Assembly: GCA_027886175.1 (NCBI GenBank)
Contig: JAJNNQ010000100.1
Location: 2,829,501-2,893,500 of the forward strand
Direction of reading: 5' to 3'
Origin: Phylloscopus collybita
Taxonomy: Eukaryota > Chordata > Aves > Passeriformes > Phylloscopidae
DNA length: 64,000 nt
The stretch's first letter is position 1. Each line of letters opens with the position of its first letter. Below the pieces are notes generated by a model, which did no database searches, was not told where the DNA came from, and saw only the letters and a list, made by a program, of their open reading frames with translations. Below, in pieces: positions 1-12,076 of the stretch. Made by a program: the position numbers and the translations under genes.

Positions 1-330
1 TCAACCCATGTGTCGCTGTTGGACATGAAAGAAAGACACAGACTCATGATTTCAGAAAGCTGATGCTGTAAAAAAGGGGCTGGTTTATTCTCAGAACTTA
101 ATTTTATACCTTTTTACAATGTGCCCACCTAAGAGGTGGGATCCTTTGAACCATTGGTCACACCAAGGGTCAACAAGCAAAGTCCCTCCTTAGGAGAGAA
201 ATGTGAAAAACAAGAGAGTTTAAAAAGTGTGACCTTGTTCACCAGTTTAGGTCCCTGGGAAAGAACTTCAGAAAACCCAGACATGACAGGCAGAGACTAC
301 ATCCAGTGCATTCATTAAAGCAACCAAGGA
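1..330 (-). mobile_element. Part of an endogenous retroviral LTR (probable), cut by the window edge
   Basis: Read on the minus strand, this stretch has a TATA box (plus-strand 102-108) followed about 15 bases later by an AATAAA poly(A) signal (plus-strand 84-89) and then a U5-like stretch running off the window edge. That compact TATA/poly(A) order is typical of retroviral LTRs. No coding part is seen. The right-hand limit (start of U3) is not clear, so 330 is a guess, and the family is not recognised. A chance cluster of promoter-like motifs is the alternative. Confidence 0.4.
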
Positions 331-3300
331 AAAGGGTGTGAAGCCACCCCCATCCAGGACACCTGGGAGCTGGAGCTGTGTCCACACCTGATGCAGATTT
401 CCAGACAGGCTCAAGTCTCCGCTCCATGGCCAGTGTAAACATTTCCATGAAACCTCCGTGCAGAGCCAGCCTTGAATCCCTCTCTGCTATTCCCCACTCC
501 CCTTTTACCACCCAACCTCCTGACCTTGCAAAAATTTGACTCTGGAGGGTCAGAGCGTGGGCCTGGAGCAGATGCTGATTCCTGGGATTATGGCTGGGTG
601 GCCCAAGGGCTGGACAGTGCAACATTCCTGCTCAGGGGCTCTGGCTGAGATAAGGCAGCCCCACGCTGTGATTTACTCCAAGGAAGAGGGGCTGAGTCCT
701 GGGTGTTCCCTGGCAGATGGGGCAGGGGAGATTCTGCAGGATAAATCCCTCCCAGTCTGTCAGTAATAGGGAAAAACACCTCTGATTTTGTACAGCTAAA
801 ACACCAGGCTGGGCTGGACCACGAGCCAAGGCTCATCCCCTCCAAGCCCAAAGGCAGGGGGATGCACCAGGATGTGCTGAGCTCCTTTATTCCTGCTTTG
901 CCTCACCCTGGCCCAAACCCTCCTGGGTTTGTGACCTTCTCCTGGCTGCACTTCAGTAGCAAAGTCAGGCATAGAGCAGCAGCGTTTCCAGGTGAGAAAA
1001 CCCCTGGGAGATGCTTGAATTTCAGGGCTTGGCAGGGTCAGAGCTAAAAAAAATAAAGGAGTGATCTCCCTCACCTGGCTGGAAAAGACAGAATGAATTC
1101 CCAACCCAGAGGTGCAGCAGTATGGAAAGGTAACACCAAGTTAAATTCTTTCTCCAGGTGGGGTTTCATTGATCAATTTGGTGGAAGGATGGTGTGTATG
1201 TCCCCACCAGCACACCCTGCCTTCTCCTTCACCTGATCTCTCACACTCCCACCACGCTGCACACACTGGGAAGGGCCAGCTCCATCCAGGTGCAATCCCT
1301 CTGGCTGCTCTCCATGGAGGGAGACCTGCAGGAAGGCTCTCCCAGCCCCCTGCACATCTCTTTTGGAGCACAAATATAACCCCAGGGCTGGCAGCTGAGG
1401 AAACCTGAAGATATCCAAGCATGGCCACCATGAAACCTTCAGATCCTGCAGTGCTGGTCCCAGCTACCAACCATCCACCTTACCAGCTGGGACAGGTTCT
1501 TCTTTGTATCCCATCTGGATGGCTCCAGATTCTTGCCTGGAAAGCATTCCCAGCCTTCTGGGGATTGTTACCAAGAGTTGCCAACACTGGGAACTGTTGC
1601 AAAACACGTTCAAGGCGAAGGGAACCTGAGTTGGGTCTCCCCATCTGAGGTCACCCTGAGAATGTGACATCAATCAGAGGATTGAAGTCTTTCAATGCAT
1701 GGAGAAATTGAAAGCATGGAGCACGTGTCATGGAGCACAGCAGATGACTTTGGAATTTGAGCATTACTTCATTTTTTTTCCTTGGGTATTTTATTACACA
1801 ACACAAGGGCACAACTCCCCCCACAGAAGAACACCGAGTTCCCCTCCCAGTTTGTGAACCACAGCAGAGGAGGTGACATTGACAGTCTGGTCCTCAGCCT
1901 TGGAGGGCTCCTTTCATCGCTTCCAAAGATCTCAGTCCCATCTGGGGGAGGTCCCTGGAATGACTCAGGTGACAAACAGAGCACAACAGTTTATGCAACA
2001 GCCTGAGCTGAAGGAATCTCCCCTTGGAAAAACAATAGAGCCATTGTGTTCCCCATCGGAGCAAACTGCTCCTGCAGGGCTGGGATGAATTAAAGGCTTT
2101 GCTGCAGCTGATGCCGTTGCTGTTTGCTGCTAAGAAAAGCTGTCTGGGTGTCTGCAGCACGTTAAACCCACGAGTTCACCTTCCCAGCATCACCAGAACT
2201 TGCAAAACAGCTCGGGGGAAGGAGATGACCAGAGCTGAGCGACTCAGCTCCACGCTGATCTCTCCAGTTTCGTGGGATGTTGTTCCTCGGTCACAGAGTG
2301 GAGGGAATTACTGCCAAAGCAGCTTCTGCTCTGGTGGCAGAGCCTCCCAACCTGGCTGCATGGACACCAGGGCACCCACAGCTCCTCTGCTGCCTGGGCT
2401 GTTCACAGTCCTGGTTGTTGGACCCTGTCCTTGGGGGTTTTCAAAGCTCAGCTTAACAAAGCCATGGCTGTCCCTCTCTAGAGCTGCTGCTGGACCTGCC
2501 TCGAGCAGAAATTTGGGCTGGAGCCCTCTGGGCCGTGTAGAGACCTCCTGAGCGGGTCACAGGAGGGAGTCTCAAGGCAGCAGAGCCTTCCCTTGACTAG
2601 ATTCCCATTTCCAGTCCATCAGCCTGGTTTTTATTGGACATCCTCCCCTCCTTTGGCTGGAAGAGGCCACCTGGCAGCAGCTATGGGACGTTTCCAGTGG
2701 GCTCTGAAAAGCTGGAGCTGTTTGAGCACCAGCAATGGCTCAAACTGCTCTGCCAGCACTTCTGCTGTGCCCCCAGCAGCAGCCAGGGCTCGCTGGGAGA
2801 CACGAGAGCTCCAATCCCAGGGCTGGAAGCGAGGAAGGGAGATGCCAAGAACAATAAGCACAACAATGCCGTGAATTTCCTCCACAGCAGCGCTGAAGGA
2901 GAGTGACAGGGAATACTTTGATGGGCCTGAGGAGTTCCCAGCATTGCTTTCACTTAAGGGATTCCAACCGGTTGTGTTTTGTTTTTCCAATGGTTGGAAT
3001 TGCTCTCAGGGGCATGAATCACTGGAGTGGATCCTGGGCTCCTGTCTTGCCGCTCCATTGGGCTCCAAACCAGTGAAGCAGCTGGGAAAAGGGAGCTGAA
3101 TCCCAGGGAACTGGCTCTGATGCTTTAAGTTTTATCTTTCATGTATTTCAGGTTCTGTGCTGCCCAGGGGTGCAGCTCTCAGCCTCACACTCAGGGTCAC
3201 TCAGCTCTGCACAGAGCAGGGACACAAAACAAATCCTGTTCCTGCTGCACACCAAGACAACTTTCAGCCCAACAGCACAAACAAGGGTGGCTGGAGGGAG

Positions 3301-4046
3301 GAACAAGAAGGATGAGACCTCACAGCCTGCAGCTGGAATTGGACAATTAAACCCCAATGTGCAAATGGACCAAAACTGATCAAAGTGTGAAACCTGGTGA
3401 CTGTTTGTCCATTTTGTGACCATTCTGTGTCCATTTTTTGACCATTTTGGGTCCACCTTGAGTGCAGCCCTGGCCAGGCTCTTGTCCTGCCCAAGGTGTA
3501 CCCTAAATGCCTTTCAATAAATCCCTGCTTTATTCTCTGGTCCCTGTTCCAGCTCAGCCTTCCCCAGGCATCAGCTCCATCCTGCACCCCCTTCCCCAGA
3601 GCACACACGTCCCACGTGCCCTGTGGAAAGTGGATGCACCTGCTGGAGGAGCTGTGTGGGGGCAGGCCTTCCCCAGCAGTTATAAATCCTGGGGCTATCA
3701 ACAGCCTTCAGTAAACATTTGGACAATCCTTCCTACCTCTCTCTCGTCCAAATATTTGCATCACACGGGGCTGCTGCCCGTTTCCTGACACGCTGCACAG
3801 CTGAGAATATCCTTGGATCCCGGGTCGGTCCCAGCTCGCCGTGATGGATGGGCTTATGGGATGAAATAAATGGCTGAAAGGGAGAAAGCAAAGGGGGGGA
3901 AAAAAAAAAAAAAACTCTCTCCTGATAATAAATCCAGGTCAGGATGGAGTGAAAGAGCTTTCAGCGGGGAATGGTGTTTTTAGGAGCTTTTAGGATCTGA
4001 TCTGGAGCACCCAGGGGTTAACAACGAACGGCTCTGAGCTCTTTTA
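331..4046. other. Intergenic DNA, no gene recognised
   Basis: Single-copy-looking avian intergenic sequence of mixed composition. All open frames are short and overlap on both strands, with no recognisable protein family, splice structure or RNA gene. A poly(A) run of about 16 lies at 3899-3914. Nothing else stands out. Confidence 0.6.
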
Positions 4047-4226
4047 CAGAATCACAGAATTTTTAGGTTGGAAGAGACCTTCAAGATCATCAAGTCCAAG
4101 CCATGCTCTAACACCTCAACCAGACCACGGCACCCAGTGCCACATCCAGACTTTTCTTAAACACATCCAGGGGTGGTGACTCCACCACTTCCCCGGGCAG
4201 GCCATTCCAATACTTTACTTTAGACT
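4047..4226 (-). mobile_element. CR1 LINE fragment (3' end)
   Basis: It begins with the reverse complement of the avian CR1 tail (an 'acagaatcacagaat' stretch, then 'aggttggaagagacc'), followed by the usual 'catcaagtccaa...' and 'ggtggtgactccaccac' segments. It is a 5'-truncated, non-coding remnant of about 180 bp. Confidence 0.85.
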
Positions 4227-4499
4227 TGCACCGCTTCGTCTCTTGGAGGAGTTGTTGAAGATGCTCCTGAAAGCTCTTCCATCCTGCTGGGATGGGAATA
4301 GCCCCAGCCGGCTTTGGATACAAAATAGGGACCTGCTGCATGAAGCCAGCTTTGGTGCAGAGCCTCTTGCAGGTGAATCACGGCAGGAACCAGCAGCTTG
4401 TAACCTGCCAGCAAAACGCTTCACTGTGCCAAACAGACACAACTCATTTTTCAGAGCAAAACAAACCTCAACTCTCCTTCAGCAGTTTGAAAAGGTTTA

Positions 4500-4640
4500 G
4501 CAGCTAATTTGGTTTAGCAATTAAGAGTTCTAAACACAAAATCTGTGTTTTGTGATTGAATGTCGCTGTGCTAAGTAGCGACTTTAGGAAGATTAAGCCT
4601 GGCAAGCACAATCATTTCAGTCTTTTGCTAAAGAATGGAC
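4500..4640. other. AT-rich unique sequence between two CR1 copies
   Basis: Contains several TAATT/ATTAA homeodomain-type cores and looks less diverged than the surrounding CR1 sequence, but there is no gene. It could be regulatory, though the evidence is weak. Confidence 0.25.
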
Positions 4641-4744
4641 GTGGCTGGGACTCGGTGGCTGAACACCCACCCTAACCAGCCAGTGGATTTTCTGATAGAG
4701 CAGGAAAGAAAATAATCAACCCTCAGCTTAAGTGCAGGATAAAC

Positions 4745-4838
4745 AGCAACCTGGGCTGGTGGAGGGTGTTGGAAGCCGTGGCAGGGAGCTGGAACAAGAT
4801 GAGATTTAAGATCCTTTCCAACCCAAACCATCCCACGA
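4745..4838 (+). mobile_element. CR1 LINE fragment (3' tail)
   Basis: A short piece of CR1 3' end in plus orientation: 'gagatttaagatccttt' followed by 'ccaacccaaaccatccc', the avian CR1 signature. It is too short to assign a subfamily. Confidence 0.7.
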
Positions 4839-5149
4839 GTTGATGATAAAACCGCTTAGGGCTTCAAGTGGCTTTTCCACTGCAGCTTCAGCTCGGGCTT
4901 TTTTTTTTGTTTTAATCTTCTCCCCCGTCCAGAAAACCACCAAACCCACCACAAACAAGACCAGCTCAGCTCCCTGCTGTGAGATAGCTGGGCCATAAAC
5001 GCTTTTTCTAATCCAGGAAAAACCACACGGAGCGTTCGCTCACCCCCCCCCCCCAGGTGATTCCCCTCCGCCACCCCCCCAGCATCTCCAGCATCTCCTC
5101 CTTCTGGGAAGCCCAAAAAAACCCTCTTTTTGGACAGACTAAACAACAT

Positions 5150-5425
5150 CTTTACAAAATCTGCAAAGTCGCCTGTCTCCCCGGGGGGAGCGGAGCCGGT
5201 GGCACCGGGGGAGGGCGAGCGGCGCTCCCGGGGGGGCTGGCAGGGGGGGGGCTTCGGGCCGGCAGGGATGTGGCGGAAGCATGAAGCACCTGTCGGGCCG
5301 GCTATTTAGGGATTAGCCGGGTGCTGACAGACAAATTGGCGAGATTAATAAGAGCAATCAAGGCTGTGTGGGCTCGAGCCGCGAGCTGACATTAATGTGA
5401 CATCGCTTTCATCTGCGCGGCGCTG
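5150..5425. promoter_or_regulatory. Candidate conserved non-coding element upstream of FOXF1
   Basis: A 130-base core at 5290-5420 has dense developmental factor-type sites: GGATTAG (bicoid/PITX type), TGACAG (MEIS/TGIF type), two ATTAAT cores and CAATCA. It has no repeat character although it is flanked by G/C runs and microsatellites. Its balanced composition and site density are what deeply conserved enhancers look like. It lies about 11.5 kb upstream of the FOXF1 start codon. Conservation itself cannot be seen here, so the call is inference. Confidence 0.4.
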
Positions 5426-5671
5426 CCAGGGCAGCAGCGCCCGGAGGATGCCGGGGTTACAGCCCGGGGGGTGTCCCTGGGGGGGTGGCAGGGCAGGGGA
5501 CAGCTCCGTGTCCCCACGGGGACAGCCCCGGTGTCCCCCCAGCCCTGGCACCTCTGCAGGGCCTACGTGGCTCTCACAGCGCGGGGTGATTTTTGGGGGA
5601 ATTTTGCTTCGAAGGCGCCAGCTCTGCTGGGTTTGGGGGTGGGGTTTTATTTTTTATTGGTTTGGTTTTGG

Positions 5672-5713
5672 GTTTTTTTTTTTTTTTTTTTTTTTTTTTT
5701 GTGGTTTTTTTTT

Positions 5714-5744
<31 letters not shown>

Positions 5745-5745
5745 C
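5672..5745. repeat. Poly(T) and (TTTTG)n tract
   Basis: Homopolymer T runs broken by G, ending in a short TTTTG pentamer array just before the large AAGGG pentamer array. Confidence 0.9.
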
Positions 5746-5840
5746 TGTCCCTCCTACAGAATCGTTTAATGTCACCGAGAAAACGCAGTGCTCGACCTCT
5801 CCAAATAAAAATAAAAATAAAAATGAAAATAAGAAATAGA

Positions 5841-6135
5841 AGGGAAGGGAAGGGAAGGGAAGGGAAGGGAAGGGAAGGGAAGGGAAGGGAAGGGAAGGGA
5901 AGGGAAGGGAAGGGAAGGGAAGGGAAGGGAAGGGAAGGGAAGGGAAGGGAAGGGAAGGGAAGGGAAGGGAAGGGAAGGGAAGGAAAGGAAAGGAAAGGAA
6001 AGGAAAGGAAAGGAAAGGAAAGGAAAGGAAAGGAAAGGAAAGGAAAGGAAAGGAAAGGAAAGGAAAGGAAAGGAAAGGAAAGGAAAGGAAAGGAAAGGAA
6101 AGGAAAGGAAAGGAAAGGAAAGGAAAGGAAAGGAA
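5841..6135. repeat. Compound pentanucleotide microsatellite (AGGGA)n then (AGGAA)n
   Basis: About 28 units of an AAGGG-type pentamer (5841-5980) switch cleanly at about 5981 to about 31 units of an AAAGG-type pentamer (to about 6135), almost without interruption. The plus strand is all purine. The long open frames here on both strands only reflect a period-5 repeat without stop codons. Confidence 0.97.
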
Positions 6136-7060
6136 CACCAGGGAGTAAAGGCTGATTCCCAGGTGCGAGGAGAGAACAAAGAAACTCCGCCGCTGTCGCT
6201 CTGAGCCCCGCACTTGGAGCCGTGCCTGTCTCGGGGAGAGGGTTTGACACCCTGGAGATATTTTAAAGCAGGAAAAGCAGTTTTCAGAGCACCCCTCCGC
6301 CTCCAAAACCCCGGGGGGAATTCTCCCCTGCATCTCTGGTGCAGCACAGCCGCTGCACGGGGAAAACTTCGGGGGCATTTTTAAGGATTTTTCATTTCCC
6401 CTTTTCCCCCTTTGTTTTTCTTCCCGAACACCTTCCCTGCTAAACCCTCCCTCTCCCCGAATTCTGTCCGCATCCCTTTCCAGCGGCGGAATTGGACGGA
6501 TTTTCTTTGTTCCTCGGTCAATGAGGCATCTCAACAGTAGTAAAACATCGGAACGTCCAAACCCTGCAGGTCTGCCGGGCTCTGGCGCACGGGCTCCTCC
6601 GCCGAGAGCTTTTGCCCACAAAAGGAAAGTGTTGAAAAGGAGGGAGATGCCAAAGGCTGAGCGCACGTTCGCTCCCTGAGCTCCTGAGGGAGAAAAAAAA
6701 AAAAATAAATTTCGTCTCCCTGGGACCTTAAAGTGGATTCCCTCCGAGCTGGGGATTTGTCGAGTGAGGGGGGGAAAAAATCGGAAAAAAATCTGATTTT
6801 TTAATAATCAGCTGCTCAAGCTTTTAAAAGCAGATGGGGATAGAAGCAGCTGGGGGGGGGAGGTTAAAAATAATTTTGGAGAGAGGTTTTAGGAAGAAAT
6901 CAAGAGGCTGACCCCCAAACCAGACTCTGAAAACAAAGTTATGGGATGATGATTGCTGCCAGCCACCCCCCCCCCCCAATTAATTTTAAAACTCCTGACA
7001 TTTTAATTTTTTTTCATGTAAATGAATGAAATTTTTTTTCCTAGTTGCGTTTGTAAGGAC
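6136..7060. other. Intergenic DNA, no gene recognised
   Basis: Mixed GC/AT sequence with short G and A runs. No coding or RNA feature can be supported. Confidence 0.55.
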
Positions 7061-7064
7061 CGGA

Positions 7065-7315
7065 GTTATTTTATATATACAAAAAATAATATATTCTAAA
7101 TACCAAATAAATACCTATTAAATATATAATAAATAACAAATAAATATATAATAAATATAATAGATATACATTAAATATACATTAAATATATAATAATATA
7201 TAATTATATATAATAAATATATGTTATGTATTAAATATATATTAAATATATATTAAATATACAATAAAAATATAATAAATATACAATAAATATATAATAA
7301 ATCTGTTTTATATAC
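7065..7315. repeat. AT-rich low-complexity tract (TAAATATA-like)
   Basis: About 250 bases made almost only of A and T, in irregular repeats of 'ataaatata' and 'attaaatata'. It is sharply different from the GC-rich neighbourhood. Confidence 0.85.
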
Positions 7316-8320
7316 ATTTACAAACAGATCTATCCCACCCGAAATGGGTGAATTAACGGGGAGTTTTCGGAGCGAATTTCAGCTTCCTCCAATCTCCACC
7401 CGGCAAGGACAAAGCCCTGAGCACCACGTCCCCCAGCAGCCCAGGTTTTGGGGACAGAATTCCATTTGCCGCCGGGACCCTTCCCTTCGAGGTGGATTCG
7501 GGGAGATGAATCCCCCTCTCCCCTGCCCTCCTCCAGGGCTCGTTTTTATCGGATTTAGGGCAAAAATTTGCACCTTTTCCCCTGCAACCCTTCACCCATC
7601 CCCGGGAAACCACAGGGAAAAATGGGGCAACCCCAGAGATCCCTAATTCCTTTACGGCTAAAAATAATAATTTTACATCTTTTTGGGGGGGGTATTTTTT
7701 TTTTTTAAATCAGATTCGCTGCCCCGAAAGCCACGAGGACGAGAGCACACCTCTCCCACCAATGCGGCAGCAACACCGCGGGCATTCGGTGTCAGTGCTC
7801 TGTTTGTAATCTCGGCCCTTTTTCTTTTTCTTTTTTTCTTTTTTTTTTTTTTTCTTTTTTTTTTTTTTTCACGAACATAAACACGGCTCCAAACCCAAAT
7901 ACACGCGGCCACCTAGGGAGCCAGCGCGGGGCCGCTCTCCCCGCGGGGGTTAAGCCGGGCTTAACGCGTGGAAAAAACCCACGGGAGGGGTGGGGGGGGA
8001 GATCGCTGCCCGAGCTCTGCTCCCGCTGCTCTGCGTGCCCCCGGGGGGGGGAAGCAGGAGCGGCTGCCGGGGATCTCCCCCCGTGCCCGGCTCTGCTCCG
8101 TCCTGCGCTCCGCGGGCCCCTCCGGGATCTTTCCCTCCCTCTCTCTCAGCCCAGTTCTGCAGGGGAGAAAAAAAAAAAAAAAAAATGAAATGGTCCGTGT
8201 CGTGCTCTTGGTTTTTGCAGGAAAAATAATTCCCCTTTGCGTGCTGGCCGTGTTGGTTTCTTTGGGGATTTTGGGGTTGGGGGTTTCTCGCTCATTCTGT
8301 GTTTTCTGTGGTTTTGGCAC
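7316..8320. other. Intergenic DNA with short homopolymer tracts
   Basis: Holds a poly(T)/C-interrupted tract at 7819-7870 and a short poly(A) at 8168-8184 between GC-rich unique stretches. No gene recognised. Confidence 0.5.
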
Positions 8321-8990
8321 TTTTTTTTTTTTTTTCTTTTTGTCTTTTCTCTTGTTCTTCTCATCGTTCTCTCTAAATCCTTTTTCTTTTATTTTCCCTT
8401 CCTTTCTCCCTTTCTCTTTCTTTGCTTCTTTCCTTTCATTCTTTTCTTTTCTTTTCTTTTCTTTTCTTTTCTTTTCTTTTCTTTTCTTTTCTTTTCTTTT
8501 CTTTTCTTTTCTTTTCTTTTCTTTTCTTTTCTTTTCTTCATTTCATTTCATTTCATTTCATTTCATTTCATTTCATTTCATTTCTTCTTTCTCTCCCTCT
8601 TTCTTTCTCTCTTTCTCTCTTCCCTTACAGCTTTCCCCCTTTCCCTCTATTTTTCTTTCCCTCCTCTTCTTTTCCTTATTCTTTGTTCCCTTTTTTGCTT
8701 CTCCATTTCGCTGTTTCTCCATGTTCTTTCACCCCTTTTTTTCTTTTCTTGCTCTTCATTTGTCTTCTTTTTCTCTCTCATTTCTTTTAGTTTCTCTCTC
8801 ATATTCTTTTTCTTTCTAGCTCTCCTTCTTTATGTAATTTCTTTCTTTCTTTCTTTCTCTCTTTCTTTCTCTCTTTCTTTCTCTCTTTCTCTTCTTCTCT
8901 CTTTCTCTCTTTCTCTCTTTCTCTCTTTCTCTTTCTTTCTTTCATTCTTTTTCTCTTTCTCTCTCTCTTTTCTTTCTTTCTTTTTCTCTC

Positions 8991-9080
<90 letters not shown>

Positions 9081-9233
9081 TTCTCTCTTTCTCTCTTTCT
9101 CTCTTTCTTTCTCTCTCTCTCTCTCTCTTTCTCTCTTTCTTTCTCTTTTTTTTCCCCCTTTTTTCCTCCTTTCCTTCCTTCTGCCCATTCCGTCTCCTCT
9201 CCGTCCCTCTCTTTTCTCTCCTCTCTCCCCTGC
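8321..9233. repeat. 0.9 kb polypyrimidine block of nested microsatellites
   Basis: The plus strand is almost entirely C and T. It contains in order a poly(T), a (CTTTT)n array (8441-8536), a (CATTT)n array (8540-8584), irregular CTTT/CTCT, a clean (CTTT)n at about 8991-9051 and (CT)n. The long open frames across it are artefacts of composition. Confidence 0.95.
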
Positions 9234-10993
9234 AGCACAATCTCTCCGTACCCATTCATTTCTTCGGGAACATTTCTCTTTTCCTTTCCTGGCGCTGCGG
9301 GGCAAACCAGCCCCAGGGCTCGGCTCCAGCTCAGCTCCAAACCCTCTTCCCGACGGACAGAAAATTCCCTTTCCTGCTGTCCCAGCCCCCGCTCCCAGCC
9401 CGGCACATTCCCAGCGTTTTTAGGGCTCAGCCGCACCCCGGGATGTCCCCACGCGTGGGGCGAGGGGACACGGGGGACACCCGGCTGGGGGAAAAAAAAC
9501 CCCTTCAGCCCGCGGTGCTTCCAGCGAAGTGCTCGAATTCGATCGTTTCCAGAGGAGGAACGAATAATCCTGGAAGGAAAAATTCCTTACGCTGCAGGCT
9601 CAGCCCCTCTGAGCGGGTGGCATCTCTGCCCGCGGGCATCCCGCAAAACCTGCGGGAGAAAGGGACCTGGAGAAATTCCTCCCCTCCCCGGTTTTAGAGC
9701 GAGCTAATGCAAAATTCGCTGCTGTATTTCCACAGCTTGGATTTGAGGGAGGTTAAGAGAGAGGAGCTGAGGGTGCTGCGAGTTTTGCGATTTTCCGAGC
9801 GGTTCTGAAAAGCAAAACCATTTCTGGGCTCACGATGGGAATTTTTCGTGAGTTCCGGGCCGGTTTTGGTGCTCGGTCTCGCTGCGGTTTTTCTTTATTT
9901 TAGGTGGGGGTGTTCTGTTGTTGTTTTCGGCGGATCGTTCTTTCTGTTTTTGGGGAGATGGGTTTGGGGTGTTTTTATAGAATTTTTCCCAATTCCTCTC
10001 TGGCTTCCCCACACGCACATCTACCCCAAAATATCCACAGGGGGAAGACCGTGACACGTGGATGCACCACGGGTGATTCTCCCCAAAATAAAAATCAACC
10101 CCTTTGCTGCAGAAATCGTTTAACCTCGGGGCCGAGCTGGGGGAAGTTTTCCCACCTTGGCTCGGGAATTTCGCGTACCCACAGCTCACCTTTCCCGAGA
10201 GTACCGCAGGGATTTTTATTCCCTGCAGAACATTTTTTTTTAAAGCCCCCTCCGGATCGCTTTTAATATTGAAGTGAAGGCTGGTTGTGCGAAAGGGATC
10301 GATTGGAGAGCAGCCGCTCTGTTATCAGGAGGAGGGAAAAGGCGATAAACCGATTTTTGGTGTATTTTAACTCTCTGCTCTGGCAGCTGCCAAGCGGAGA
10401 GATTCCACCAACCTGCACCACCCAGAACCCGCTGATGCACAGCATGGTTATTTGGGAATTCTAGCGGTGGAAAACAGGGCTTTTTTGGTATTATTTTTTG
10501 TCGGGAAAGCTTCCAAGGAAAACCATCCCCAGGTCTTTGCAAAGAAAGCATCAGCGAGGGCACGGCTGCTGTTGTTTACAGCGGGAATTTCTGGTGCTTC
10601 ACACGCGTGTTCCGAAGCCCCGCTTTGGGCCGGGAAAGGGGGAAACGCGGAGTTTCTGCGCGGGATTGACTCCGCAAATAAAGTTGACAAAAAGGAGGTT
10701 TTCCAGGCCGTTGTGCAGCCCGGCCCCGCTGCCCAGCGATTTTTCCTTTCTCCACAGGAATACCGCGAGCTTCCCCACAGGAAAAGCTGCTTTTGCAAGC
10801 GCTCTGGGCAGGGACACGAGGGAAGCTCCAGCACGCTGATGGGATTTTGGCAGGGTTGTGGTTTAAACTTGGGGGAAAAAAATATATATAAACAGCAACA
10901 AAAAAAAAAAAAAAGGTTCCATCAGGCTGGAAATAGGAGCTTCCCGCACGGGGGTTTTGTTCCACCGGGCCGGGTACCGAGCAGGGCGGTGCC
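9234..10993. other. Upstream FOXF1 intergenic DNA, no gene recognised
   Basis: Unique sequence of moderate GC. The stretch at 10230-10340 is non-repetitive and compositionally balanced and might be regulatory, with no specific proof. There is a poly(A) at about 10899-10914. Confidence 0.4.
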
Positions 10994-11112
10994 TCCTGCC
11001 CTCAGCATCCCTGTCCTGCCCTCAGCATCCCTGTCCTGCCCTCAGCATCCCTCTCCTGCCCTCAGCATCCCCGTCCTGTCCTCAGCATCCCTGTCCTGCC
11101 CTCAGCATCCCT
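10994..11112. repeat. 20-bp minisatellite, about 6 copies
   Basis: Unit 'ctgccctcagcatccctgtc' repeated in tandem with single-base variants. Confidence 0.95.
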
Positions 11113-12019
11113 CCCCACGCGTGTCCTGCCCGGGTGGCCCCGCTGGGCAGGTGACAAAGGCACCAAGGGGACCCCGACACCTGCCCGGGGCGGTGCCCAG
11201 GTGCTGGCACCGCCGCTCCCCCCGGGTGATGCTCGCTGCTGCCGGGTCACACCGAGTCGGACAGAATCCTTCCTTCCTTCCAAGGAGCCCACCTGGATCT
11301 GCAGCCCGGGTCCCCGCAGCCTCCCCTGGGGGTTTTCCTCTGTCCCTGTCCTCCCTGGGGAAGGGAGGCCGGATCCTGCCCCGAAGCCGCCGCGTTTGTT
11401 TCCCGCATCTCCCCGCGGTGCTCAGGAGCGATCCACGCCGCCGCCCTGCCCCATCGTTTATCCCGATAATGGTCCCTGCGGCTTTTGGGGGGAATGAAAG
11501 AACCCCTTCTCCCTTTCTGTGGCTCGTTTCGTTTTCATTTCCCTCGCCTCTCCGTGCAGAGGGATTCTGTGGGACACCCCGAAATGGGGGCTGGTGACCC
11601 CTTCCCCCAGCACCCGCACGCTGATGGGATTTTGGGTTAAATTTTGGGAAAAAAAATACAAACAGCAACAACAAAGGTTCCATAAGGCTGGAAATCAGGC
11701 TGAACCCCGTGGAATTCCCTCCTTTGCTGGAGACCCCCGGGCCCGGCTTGGGGGGTGCCCGTGGGCTGGAGGTGGCTCCCGACGCCAAAAAGCTCGGCAG
11801 AGAATCGAAAGGTTCCTCCAGCACAATTTTATCTCCGTCCTGACGGGATTTGGTGCTGGAAAAGCCGGCTATGAGTTCTGTTTGGATGCCGCTGCTCTGC
11901 CAAGCCGCTGGGAGAGGGGATATCCCTTCCCGAGGGCTCGGTTTGCTTTGGGAGCATCCCCAGCCCCGGGCCCCCCAGGGAAGAAACCTGGTCCAGGAAA
12001 GCCTGAATGTCTCAGGAAG
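11113..12019. other. GC-rich intergenic DNA
   Basis: No gene recognised. Two short related stretches occur about 0.8 kb apart (around 10838-10945 and 11622-11705): both read 'ctgatgggattttgg', then an A run, 'aaacagcaacaa' and 'ggttccat..ggctggaaat'. This shows an old local duplication. Confidence 0.5.
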
Positions 12020-12076
12020 GGATTTACACCTGGATTTACACCTGGATTTACACCTGGATTTACACCTGGATTTACA
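12020..12076. repeat. 12-bp tandem repeat, nearly 5 copies
   Basis: Unit 'ggatttacacct' in perfect tandem copies. Confidence 0.95.

Noticed and set aside
5647..6666. 339-codon minus-strand frame with FPFLS repeats
   Set aside because: Product of the pentamer microsatellite.
8237..9697. 486-codon Ser/Phe/Leu-rich frame
   Set aside because: Translation of a polypyrimidine microsatellite block. Equivalent frames exist on the other strand.
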